24,890 bases of DNA. Origin: Alphaproteobacteria bacterium (GTDB lineage Bacteria; Pseudomonadota; Alphaproteobacteria; UBA3830). A model generated the notes under the pieces. That model did no database searches. It was not told where the DNA came from and worked only from the letters and a program-made list of their open reading frames with translations. Made by a program: the position numbers and the translations under genes. Below, in pieces: positions 15,932 to 23,256 of the stretch (positions are counted from its first letter, which is position 1; each line of letters opens with the position of its first letter). Where the stretch lies: contig BNWJ01000010.1 of NCBI GenBank assembly GCA_025998735.1, positions 1 to 24,890 of the forward strand. Reading direction: 5' to 3'.

Positions 15932-16632
15932 AAAACATATTGGCCGTTACCGCTTGTCTAAAAAGATGCTCCATCGCAATATTATACGAAGGCGTGATTT
16001 TCGAGCAAAATCTAGACACAGATTCCTCAGCTAATCTTGTTAGTGTTGCCGATGCATTAGTTCATGAAAATAACGTTGATTTGCGTAAAATAGATGGCGT
16101 CATTACCGCTTCTGGACCGGGATCATTTACCGGCATTCGCGTTTCTCACAGTTTCGTCAAAGGAGTCGCCTTTTCTCTGGGAATTCCAGCGATTAGCGTA
16201 GATTATTTTGCTGTGGTGGACTCTATGTATAATCAGAGGTGTCATTGTGCTGGATTCCTGCGGCACTCCGGACCAACGACATGTGTGTCTCTGAATGGCG
16301 AAGGATGGAGATGTCGCAGAGACATAACAAATGGGGCCACTGTCACGCTGGTTCTCATAGAAAGCGATAAAAATCACTTGTATTTCAGACACTATAACAA
16401 TGGAAAATACAACGAAGGAGTGGCTTCCTACGAAAACATAAAATCATACATCCGAAATAATAATATTGATGTGATTATAGGAAACGCCGGAGAAGAGCTG
16501 GGCGAATATCACGAAAAAATGATTTACATCGATGATTTCAGAAATGCGAAATATTTGCTGTCTTTTTCCGAATTGCTAACACCGGAATCCAAAATAGCTC
16601 CTCTGTACATCAGTGCCAGATCCGAATACTGA
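15928..16632 (+). CDS. tsaB: tRNA threonylcarbamoyladenosine biosynthesis protein TsaB
   Basis: The 234-residue protein has the ASKHA-fold start KNILAVTACLKRCSIAI and the TsaB signature SGPGSFTGIRVS. TsaB supports TsaD and TsaE in making t6A37 of ANN-decoding tRNAs. The ATG overlaps the rnd stop (ATGA), and GAAGGTGG lies upstream. Two oddities are seen. The usual Asp of the IDTS motif is missing (AVTAC). Between the N domain and the strand VTLVLIESDK there are about 28 extra residues, Cys-rich, compared with E. coli TsaB. The C-terminus is otherwise recognisable but short. A longer in-frame start at 15826 lies inside rnd and is rejected. Confidence 0.85.
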   Translation: MKNILAVTACLKRCSIAILYEGVIFEQNLDTDSSANLVSVADALVHENNVDLRKIDGVITASGPGSFTGIRVSHSFVKGVAFSLGIPAISVDYFAVVDSMYNQRCHCAGFLRHSGPTTCVSLNGEGWRCRRDITNGATVTLVLIESDKNHLYFRHYNNGKYNEGVASYENIKSYIRNNNIDVIIGNAGEELGEYHEKMIYIDDFRNAKYLLSFSELLTPESKIAPLYISARSEY

Positions 16633-16641
16633 CGTCACATG

Positions 16642-16661
16642 ACGGTGCTTTTGTGCCGTTT
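16642..16661 (+). terminator. Possible terminator after rnd-tsaB
   Basis: A 7-bp stem (ACGGTGC with GTGCCGT, two wobble pairs) with a TTTT loop is followed by a short TTT run. It lies just after the tsaB stop. The TGACGTCA palindrome at 16630-16637 precedes it. Confidence 0.35.
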
Positions 16662-16725
16662 AAATCAAGCAAAAGCAGCGTTTTGAATATTTGCGCTAAA
16701 AGTGTTTTTTTATTGCATAAAATGC

Positions 16726-16754
16726 TTGACAAGCCCATAAAAGTATTATATACT
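16726..16754 (+). promoter_or_regulatory. Consensus sigma-70-type promoter
   Basis: TTGACA (16726-16731) and TATACT (16749-16754) are 17 bp apart, with a T-rich tract upstream (16704-16711). It drives the large secreted-protein gene at 16782 and is the strongest promoter match in the window. Confidence 0.8.
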
Positions 16755-16781
16755 CATAGTAATAATTAGGGGGATCTGAAA

Positions 16782-18791
16782 ATGAAGAAACTTGCATACA
16801 AAATGAAATTAGCATCCGCTGCATTTGCCGCAATGTCGTGTATTCCGCTGGAATCGTGGGCCGGTAATCCTGTACGCGCCTCGGTTGCCGGCGACACTGC
16901 TGGCACAAATTCAGACCGCGATCCGACGAAAGAATCCGATCCGGACGGCGCTTCGGCAGCTGAGGAAGACGATGACGCTGCCGGAGATGACGCGAATAAA
17001 GGTCCTGCCAACACCGCGGCGACCGATCCGGACGCTCGAGCTCCGGGCGGAACTGAAAAGCCGAAGGAACGACCACGAGACAGCGCTGATACGCAGAAGG
17101 GAAAGAAACCGAGCGGCCCTGGAGAGCCGGGAGATACCCCACCAGGCGCCACTGAAATGCCAAAAGAAACTGCGGCAGGCGGTAGTGAAAAGCCACAAGC
17201 GACTTCGCATGGCGACGCTGATAAGCCGAAAGGCGAGCCCCAAGGCGACGCAGACAAATCCGCTGAGGCTCGACAGAGAGGCAGTGACGACACAGGAGCA
17301 AAGCCAAAGACTGAACTGACAAGCGCTCCGAAAGCTAGCACCGCGCCCAAACAAGATAGCGCCGGAAGCAGCGAAATTGAAGCCATCAAGGCTGTGGAGA
17401 AATCTGTAAATGAATCCGAATCCAAAGAGACAAAAGAAGGATTACGGATTTTTGATATCGTGCTGAAAAAGATTGAAGAACTCGAGGCGCTTCAAGCGAA
17501 GACATCCGGGGGAAAAGACAAAGGCAATTCCACAGGCAAAGAGATCACTGCTATCCGCGAAAAAGCTGAACGAGTCAGGACGCAGTACGTTTTGGCCGCG
17601 TCAATAGAAGGGCATAATCTTGCACAGGCCTGTGAAGCATTGAAGACAGCATTCGAGTGTGCGAAGGATCTGTCCTCAATAGATGTGTGCGTTGTGTCGC
17701 GATTGGATGCTGCGGATACCAATCCACTTTATACGGCTGCTTTGTTGGAGGAACTCCTGTATTGCAAGGACGCGACCGGAGTTATCACTGACGTTATGAC
17801 TGCCGTGATAGGGTCGATACCTGGCCAGGATGCCACCGTCGGCTCTCTTGTTAAGCCGCTTATTGGCAATATAGATACAATAATTAACGGAGAATTAGCG
17901 CCAGCGGAAAAAGCGCCTTTTATTGAAGTGAAAGCTCGCCTGAGTGAACTGATGCGATGGAATAAGAAGGACACCTCTTTCCCTGATATTGTCGCTAAGA
18001 TTGGAGAAATGATCGAAAGTTACAACGCCCTGGCGGAGACCCCGGTTCGTGTCTCGTCGGAACCCATCTTTACCAAGGCAGACGTCAACGAATCGTTCTT
18101 GCACCCGGCTCGTTTATTTGCTTTGCATAAGTTGCAAAAAACAATGGGGCCTGTGGAAAATGTGGCCAAGATAGTTGGCGGTGAACTGACAAGGATGGGC
18201 CGGGAAATAGCGAGTAAAGAAGCTGAGCTGCATCGAATGTCAGAAGCCAAGAATTCTATTGAGATCAGCTCCGACGCAAAACACCAGAAAACAAAGAAAG
18301 CGGCCAGGAGCATGCTTGCAGGTGCTGGTATAAATGCTCTAGGGAAACAACTTGCCGTCCTCAGGGGAGATGAGAGCGGAGCCAGGGATATCAGTTCCAC
18401 TATCGACAAAATGACTGAAGAGATAGGTGAAACTAAGGATTCGACACAAAATTTTACCAACACGGATAGTATAATAAACAATATCCTTGAGTGGACACAA
18501 GAAATGTTTGAGCAAAGTGAGAACATAAAAAAGGTCGCAATGGACATAGAAAGCGCGCCGATCGCCGATATCTCTGACGAGCTAGGGAAGGGTAGTCTGA
18601 TTTACACCGAGAAAACCGCAACTAACGATAAACTCACAATCTCAGAGAACCGTAAACAGGCGTTGGAAAGTATACGGGATGCAGACGATGGGAATCGAAG
18701 GCACAAACCGTCGGCAACTGCATACGCTGCAGAGGAAAAGGAAGGACCAGCTGGTACTGACCAGACGAAGATACCGGAGGGGGACCGGTGA
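16782..18791 (+). CDS. Large secreted protein with disordered acidic region, unknown function
   Basis: The 669-residue product starts at ATG 16782, with AGGGGGA upstream. It has a signal peptide (MKKLAYKMKLASAAF...SWAG, about 27 residues). Residues 28-200 are low-complexity, rich in Ala, Asp, Glu, Gly, Lys and Pro, with repeated phrases such as GDADKPKGEPQGDADK. The rest (about 205-640) is mostly predicted helical, with stretches such as DIVLKKIEELEALQAK and MGREIASKEAELHRMSEAK suggesting coiled coils. The end is again disordered. Base composition in 16860-17340 is clearly richer in G and C than its neighbours. No enzyme motif is seen. Export plus strong expression suggests a surface or host-directed protein, which is inference. 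Confidence 0.75.
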   Translation: MKKLAYKMKLASAAFAAMSCIPLESWAGNPVRASVAGDTAGTNSDRDPTKESDPDGASAAEEDDDAAGDDANKGPANTAATDPDARAPGGTEKPKERPRDSADTQKGKKPSGPGEPGDTPPGATEMPKETAAGGSEKPQATSHGDADKPKGEPQGDADKSAEARQRGSDDTGAKPKTELTSAPKASTAPKQDSAGSSEIEAIKAVEKSVNESESKETKEGLRIFDIVLKKIEELEALQAKTSGGKDKGNSTGKEITAIREKAERVRTQYVLAASIEGHNLAQACEALKTAFECAKDLSSIDVCVVSRLDAADTNPLYTAALLEELLYCKDATGVITDVMTAVIGSIPGQDATVGSLVKPLIGNIDTIINGELAPAEKAPFIEVKARLSELMRWNKKDTSFPDIVAKIGEMIESYNALAETPVRVSSEPIFTKADVNESFLHPARLFALHKLQKTMGPVENVAKIVGGELTRMGREIASKEAELHRMSEAKNSIEISSDAKHQKTKKAARSMLAGAGINALGKQLAVLRGDESGARDISSTIDKMTEEIGETKDSTQNFTNTDSIINNILEWTQEMFEQSENIKKVAMDIESAPIADISDELGKGSLIYTEKTATNDKLTISENRKQALESIRDADDGNRRHKPSATAYAAEEKEGPAGTDQTKIPEGDR

Positions 18792-18807
18792 AAGTTGGCA
18801 CGGGAAC

Positions 18808-18816
18808 TGATATAAT
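18808..18816 (+). promoter_or_regulatory. Extended -10 promoter
   Basis: TGATATAAT is an exact extended -10 element (TGn plus TATAAT at 18811-18816). No good -35 lies at the right distance, as is common for extended -10 promoters. It would give a leader of about 120 nt before the gene at 18944. Confidence 0.5.
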
Positions 18817-18845
18817 GTAAAGCTGGGTTGATTTTTATGACACCG

Positions 18846-18898
18846 CTGAAATTTCGACAACATAGCTAGCTAAAATTTCAGGACCTGATTCGAATCAG
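18846..18898. repeat. Palindrome cluster in the leader of the gene at 18944
   Basis: CTGAAATTT (18846-18854) pairs with AAATTTCAG (18873-18881), with the palindrome TAGCTAGCTA (18863-18872) between them. A separate perfect 14-bp palindrome CTGATTCGAATCAG (18885-18898) follows. They lie between the extended -10 element and the gene, so they may form leader RNA hairpins or terminate the upstream transcript. No T-run follows. Confidence 0.55.
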
Positions 18899-18943
18899 CC
18901 TATTTCTCTACTGTCACTAATGGAGTTTGGGGGAACCGCGTGT

Positions 18944-19540
18944 ATGTCTAGATTTTTTGGGGTTTTTTGCCTTCTATTTTGCATAAGTTTTTCAATGAAA
19001 AGCAGCGCTGAGGAAAATAGTGCCGATCAGGACGACTTTAGTCTCATGCCGGATCTGCTCATAGCATATGAATATTCTGTCGATAAGTTGCCAGCTAAGG
19101 TTCCATCGGTTGGCACTTTTCCAAAAGATCTACTCAAACAGATGTATTTTAATCTAAATAGGCTGGAGGTGTTGGTAAAAAGGGGGAGATGTAACGACGC
19201 GGTTTTTTCAAATCCTACGACCAAGTTAAAAAATCTTGTGCGAATAGCAGTGCAAAACACAAGAAATGCGAGAGATGATGTTTTCAATTCTTCAATCGTC
19301 GAAATCAATAGACTAAAGTCTGCCGTTGGGTCATATAACGTTTTGTCCCAAGAAACATCCAAAGAATCGCCTGATATTTTGAAAATAGTTCCGGCGAATA
19401 GCCAAGATGTAGTTGATGACTGCTATAAACGCATAGTTGCGGATACGATAGACGGCGCAAGAAGCAGCAGAAAGGAAAAAATTCTAATTGAAGAATTGGA
19501 TAAACTTTTCAAGAGAGTTTCGTCTTATCTCAAGATATAG
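18944..19540 (+). CDS. Secreted protein of unknown function
   Basis: The 198-residue product starts at ATG 18944, with GGGGGA about ten bases upstream. An earlier ATG at 18920 would put eight residues before the signal peptide and is less likely. The leader MSRFFGVFCLLFCISFSMKS ends at SSA-EE, giving Sec export. The mature part is charged and mostly helical (for example FPKDLLKQMYFNLNRLEVLV and IEELDKLFKRVSS). It contains only two Cys, C84 and C172. It lies directly after the large secreted protein gene and has its own promoter. No family is recognised. Confidence 0.65.
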   Translation: MSRFFGVFCLLFCISFSMKSSAEENSADQDDFSLMPDLLIAYEYSVDKLPAKVPSVGTFPKDLLKQMYFNLNRLEVLVKRGRCNDAVFSNPTTKLKNLVRIAVQNTRNARDDVFNSSIVEINRLKSAVGSYNVLSQETSKESPDILKIVPANSQDVVDDCYKRIVADTIDGARSSRKEKILIEELDKLFKRVSSYLKI

Positions 19541-19678
19541 ACCAAAACAAATCTGCACAGCCCAGAAAGCACAAGCGCCAACACTTTATTGCTAACTTTT
19601 ATTGTCATTTCATACTCCATTTTAACAAAACCCATCGGAAACTAACATGACAAACAACACCTGTCAACACGAAATAAA

Positions 19679-19795
19679 TTATAAATTTATAGCGGATATA
19701 TTTTTAAGCGGATAAGACATGTTTTTGGCACACTTTGAGCGTTTGTTCATCACTTTCCATAATCGTTCAATCGGATTCAAACTAATATCCGCTGA
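19679..19795 (-). pseudogene. IS630-family transposase C-terminal remnant
   Basis: On the minus strand the frame reads SADISLNPIERLWKVMNKR and ends at TAA 19681-19679. The pattern (S)xDLNPIExLWK is the hallmark around the final catalytic Glu of IS630/Tc1-type DDE transposases. Nothing upstream in this frame belongs to a transposase, because the flavoprotein gene occupies it. This is therefore a fragment left after deletion or rearrangement. It overlaps the last codons of the gene ending at 19782 by about 14 nt, so the junction lies there. Confidence 0.6.
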
Positions 19796-21179
19796 TGATG
19801 CGATCGATCAGTTGCTTGGTAGTAGGGATGAAATTATTTTCATAGAACGGATCTTCCGCAAATCTATAGGCAAGATGTCCAGCAAACATAAGATTTTCTT
19901 CCGGATCGCCGTCGTGTGCCACGCTCTGCAATGTCTTTTGTATGCAGAAACTACGTGGATCTGGAATCTTCCCTGTCGTTCCATGTTGCTGGCACCAACT
20001 GCTGAATCTGCACATACTGAGGCAACAGCAGCAATTTTTTTGATCTTCTAGGATTTGTTTTTCCTGTTCCGGAGTTACAAACACGACTGTATTATCAGGT
20101 GTTCGCATGGCTTTCGAGTAACCGTCTTTGATCCAGGTTTCCACGTCTTTTCTCTTGGATTCGTCCAGAAAAACCTCCTGAGAAAACACACGAACGGCAA
20201 GAGATGAGTCTTCAACAATGTTCACCTGTCTTTCCTGTCTTTTCAGCAGATCATGGAGCATTCTCGTGTTTACGGCGGACGAATAAAATCCAGTTGGACT
20301 CAGCTGCGTTAGGCGAACATCGCCTCTTTTCAGCGACATTAGCTTCGGCTGCCATGATCTAACTGCCGGACACTCGGTCGTCACTATGGAACGCGTCCCA
20401 AACTGAAATGCGACCAATCCCAGCTCCTTATTATCGATGTAGTCGCTCCATTCGGAAAGCCACCACACTCCGCCGGCTATGATTATGGGAATATGCTGCA
20501 GATTGAACTCATTCATGGTGCGTCGTAGCGCAACCAATCTCAGATATGGATTCGACGGCTTCAGTGGATTCTCGGCATTTGATAGTCCATTATGGCCTCC
20601 AGCCAGCCAAGGATCCTCATAGACGACTCCACCAAGAAAATTCTGATGTTTTTTGAAAGATCTTCGAAACAGAGCCGAAAACGCTCTGGCAGATGAAACT
20701 ATGGGATAATAGTAGACGCCAAACCTAGATGCCAGTTCTGCCAAAGCATATGGCATACCAGCACCACAAACTACGCCATGTATGCAATCTTTTGCTTCTT
20801 CAAGAACTCGCTCCAATATTTCTTCGCAGGCGCCCATTTCCCAGAGAGCATTTACGTGAATGCGCCCATTGCCGTTGGAAACTTCACGTGCAACTTTCGC
20901 CTGTGCAACGGCACCCGACACGGCGTATTCTATCATTTCTCGTCGCCTATCCGTTCGGGATTTTGCATGATATATCAGTGGAATAACGTTTCCGTTTCCA
21001 TCATATGAATCGGCATTTACCGCGGAAAAAGTTCCAACACAGCCGGCAGCAGCCCATTCGCCACTGGTATAGCCATTGGAAACAGACACCCCCTTACCAC
21101 CTTCGACCAGAGGTAGAACATCAACTCCAGAAATTTTTTGTGACCCGAGGTGCAACGCCAACTCCCAATAAAAATACAT
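19782..21179 (-). CDS. Nitronate monooxygenase-like flavin oxidoreductase with Cys cluster
   Basis: The 465-residue protein belongs to the NMO/2-nitropropane dioxygenase TIM-barrel family. It has VVCGAGMPYALAELA, the GGHNG motif with the candidate base H196, the phosphate-binding strand IPIIIAGGVW and FGTRSIVTTE. The family is FMN-dependent; physiological substrates are usually unknown. An unusual tail segment NCCCCLSMC...C (C383-C386, C390, C396) could bind a metal or Fe-S centre. The ATG at 21179 has no ribosome site, and TTG at 21155 with GGGAG six bases upstream is an alternative start. The stop sits at the junction with the IS630 remnant, so the true C-terminus may have been altered. Confidence 0.8.
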   Translation of the reverse strand: MYFYWELALHLGSQKISGVDVLPLVEGGKGVSVSNGYTSGEWAAAGCVGTFSAVNADSYDGNGNVIPLIYHAKSRTDRRREMIEYAVSGAVAQAKVAREVSNGNGRIHVNALWEMGACEEILERVLEEAKDCIHGVVCGAGMPYALAELASRFGVYYYPIVSSARAFSALFRRSFKKHQNFLGGVVYEDPWLAGGHNGLSNAENPLKPSNPYLRLVALRRTMNEFNLQHIPIIIAGGVWWLSEWSDYIDNKELGLVAFQFGTRSIVTTECPAVRSWQPKLMSLKRGDVRLTQLSPTGFYSSAVNTRMLHDLLKRQERQVNIVEDSSLAVRVFSQEVFLDESKRKDVETWIKDGYSKAMRTPDNTVVFVTPEQEKQILEDQKNCCCCLSMCRFSSWCQQHGTTGKIPDPRSFCIQKTLQSVAHDGDPEENLMFAGHLAYRFAEDPFYENNFIPTTKQLIDRIISGY

Positions 21180-21365
21180 GGTTTCGGGCTACTGCTATGC
21201 ATCAAGAAGGAGAAAAGATTACGCAGCAGCCCGCCGATGATAATAGTATACAGTTTGCCAGATGTAAACTAGACCTGTTGCGCCTATCGAGAAAAATGCT
21301 CATGCTACATTTGAATGCGCTCAAAAAGCAGTCTCTCAAATCGAGAATATGGATTCATTACAACT

Positions 21366-22586
21366 TTATTCTTCGCTCGGGACCGCAAAATCTAGAGTAA
21401 GCGGATACTTCATGGCGATTATGCCCGGAAGAGCGTTTTCCTCGAGATATGTTAGAAACGCTCCACCGGAAGTCGATTGATATGTTAAATCTTTGGTAAT
21501 TCCAAATTTGCTCATAGCAAATGCCGTGTCTCCTCCACCTGTTATCGAAACAAGTTTTCCTCTGCGAGACAGGGCTGCAACTTCTCGAGCAACCGAAATC
21601 GTTCCAAAATCAAACGGTGTTCTCTCGAACAATCCCAGCGGTCCATTCCACAGGACACAGGCGCTTTCCCTCAGGTGCCTCTTGAATAATTCCACAGATT
21701 CGGGACCTATATCAAAGATGGAGGTATTTGCGTTACTGGAAGATATAACAGCATAATCGCTGTGGTCGTATTTGCTGACGAGTGCCGAGAAATCCACCGG
21801 TAGGATTAGTTCGCATTTATGTTCTTTTGCATTCTTTAGTATTTCGGCGACTTCATTTGCGTATTCCTCGCCGTCGAATATTTTTATGGAGCTGTTTTCA
21901 TGATATGCCAGAAATGCTCCTGCTATTCCTCCTCCAAGAGCCAATTTGTTGGTTTTTTTTACTAGATTTTTCAATAAATTAACTTTCGTGGACAGCTTCG
22001 ATCCGCCAACAATGATCATTTTGGGAGACGGCGCATTATTGAAAAAATAATCGAGTATGTACAGTTCATTCCTAAACGACAGTCCAAAGGCGTGAGGCAA
22101 AAATTTAGGCACTGCACATATGGACGCATGTTTTCGATGGGACGCAGAAAACGCATCGTTTATGTACAATTCTGCGAGGCCAGCCAGTTTTTTAGCAAAA
22201 CCATCGTCGCAGGCTATTTCTCCCGGATAAAATCTCAGATTTTCTAGGAGAATCAAATCACCCGGAGGAGAATCGGAAATTGTCCGTTTAGCATTTTCGT
22301 CCAAACAATCATCGATGAATGTAATATTGGAATTATATTCTTTTTCTATTGTTTTTATTAAATTTCTTAGACTTAGTTTTTCTTCACGTTCGGTCGGCTT
22401 CCCTAGGTGGGACATCAGAATGATCTTGGCTCCGGCTTTTTTTAGAAAAGCAATCGTCGGGAAAACCTGTTTTATCCTGGACAGATCCTGAACCACACCA
22501 TCCTTCATTGGAACATTAAAATCAACACGGAGAAGAACCTTTATGTTTCTGAGGTCAGCAATCGTTACAATGTCTGAACAATTCAT
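21366..22586 (-). CDS. pgk: Phosphoglycerate kinase
   Basis: The 406-residue protein has the full set of PGK motifs: RVDFNVPMKDG (20-30), SHLGKP, LLENLRFYPGE, NDAFSASHR, VGGSKLSTK, LWNGPLGLFE and ITGGGDTAFA. It transfers phosphate between 1,3-bisphosphoglycerate and ADP. Small departures from the usual motifs (AFSASHR for AFGTAHR, GGSKLSTK for GGAKVSDK) suggest moderate divergence. GGAGA lies nine bases before ATG 22586. It stands alone, 198 bp from rpmG. No other glycolytic gene is in the window. Confidence 0.95.
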   Translation of the reverse strand: MNCSDIVTIADLRNIKVLLRVDFNVPMKDGVVQDLSRIKQVFPTIAFLKKAGAKIILMSHLGKPTEREEKLSLRNLIKTIEKEYNSNITFIDDCLDENAKRTISDSPPGDLILLENLRFYPGEIACDDGFAKKLAGLAELYINDAFSASHRKHASICAVPKFLPHAFGLSFRNELYILDYFFNNAPSPKMIIVGGSKLSTKVNLLKNLVKKTNKLALGGGIAGAFLAYHENSSIKIFDGEEYANEVAEILKNAKEHKCELILPVDFSALVSKYDHSDYAVISSSNANTSIFDIGPESVELFKRHLRESACVLWNGPLGLFERTPFDFGTISVAREVAALSRRGKLVSITGGGDTAFAMSKFGITKDLTYQSTSGGAFLTYLEENALPGIIAMKYPLTLDFAVPSEE

Positions 22587-22784
22587 CTAAAAATATCTCC
22601 ACAACAAAAACAAACCCGACGGTAAAATTACACGAAGACACGCGTAACCGGCCTACTGTATATACCATTCAGTTAATTTTCGGCTAACATGAAGATTTTT
22701 TTTATGGTTAAATCGCATGCAACAACCAACACACGCAGAAACAAAACTGCGAGTAAAAATACCGAAAAGGCAGGATAAAATACA

Positions 22785-22952
22785 CTACTTTATTTTTGTT
22801 TCTTTGAATTGGACATGCTTTCTTGCGACCGGATCATATTTTCTCATTTCCATTTTCTCCGGCTGTTTTCTAGGGTTTCTTTTCTTTACATAGAAAAAAC
22901 CCGTATCAGCAGTACTCAGCATTTTTACAACCATGGTGGCAGACTTAGCCAT
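22785..22952 (-). CDS. rpmG: 50S ribosomal protein L33
   Basis: The 55-residue protein starts at ATG 22952, with GGAG six bases upstream (22959-22962). An in-frame upstream ATG would add ten residues not found in L33. The sequence is the typical alphaproteobacterial, zinc-free form: [18 protein letters not shown], then [13 protein letters not shown]. The 198-bp gap between it and pgk shows no gene or clear terminator. Confidence 0.95.
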   Translation of the reverse strand: MAKSATMVVKMLSTADTGFFYVKKRNPRKQPEKMEMRKYDPVARKHVQFKETKIK

Positions 22953-23066
22953 AACAAACTCCATTCCCTTAAGATGTGCCAAGATTATACAGCATATATA
23001 TGTAAAATCAAGAGCAGAACAAATATATGTACGCGCAATTTGATCAGGGCTTCATGTATTTTTTTC

Positions 23067-23256
23067 TGGCATAATAAAGGTATGATTAATTTGTTTAGTC
23101 ATTTGCACCGAGAAGGTGTTGCAACATTTTTTCGGGATTTTGAGGCTTAATCGAAGGGCTTTAGAACCAGTGTTCGTTGAAAGTCAGAAGCCTCAAAATC
23201 AGCGATAGTCGGACAGTTGACAGAGCCTAGTGCTCATACATGAGGAGGATTGTAGC
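23067..23256 (+). ncRNA. Candidate IS110 bridge RNA leader
   Basis: An extended -10 element (TGGCATAAT, 23067-23075) without a good -35 is followed by about 175 nt of structured sequence ending at the transposase start. It contains a 13-bp perfect inverted repeat with a 39-nt loop. IS110-group elements are known to encode a bridge RNA of about this size in the left end, with the -35 box supplied by the right end on circularisation. A TTGACT at 24311-24316 could be such a box. This is inference from arrangement. Confidence 0.35.
23136..23200. repeat. 13-bp perfect inverted repeat upstream of the transposase
   Basis: gattttgaggctt (23136-23148) and aagcctcaaaatc (23188-23200) are exact reverse complements around a 39-nt spacer. 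The transposase 3' end carries a similar motif, ATGAGGCTTTTTCGCGAAGG (24139-24158), comparable to TGAGGCTTAATCGAAGG (23141-23157) in the first arm. Confidence 0.8.

Noticed and set aside
16696..17425. Long minus-strand open frames opposite the secreted protein gene
   Set aside because: They arise from the GC-rich low-complexity codons, have no ribosome sites or leaders and read as Ser/Arg/Leu-rich shadows. The plus frame has a consensus promoter, a ribosome site and a signal peptide.
18885..18898. T-arm-like CTGATTCGAATCAG
   Set aside because: It is a simple palindrome. The positions that must pair in a T-arm do not, and no cloverleaf surrounds it.
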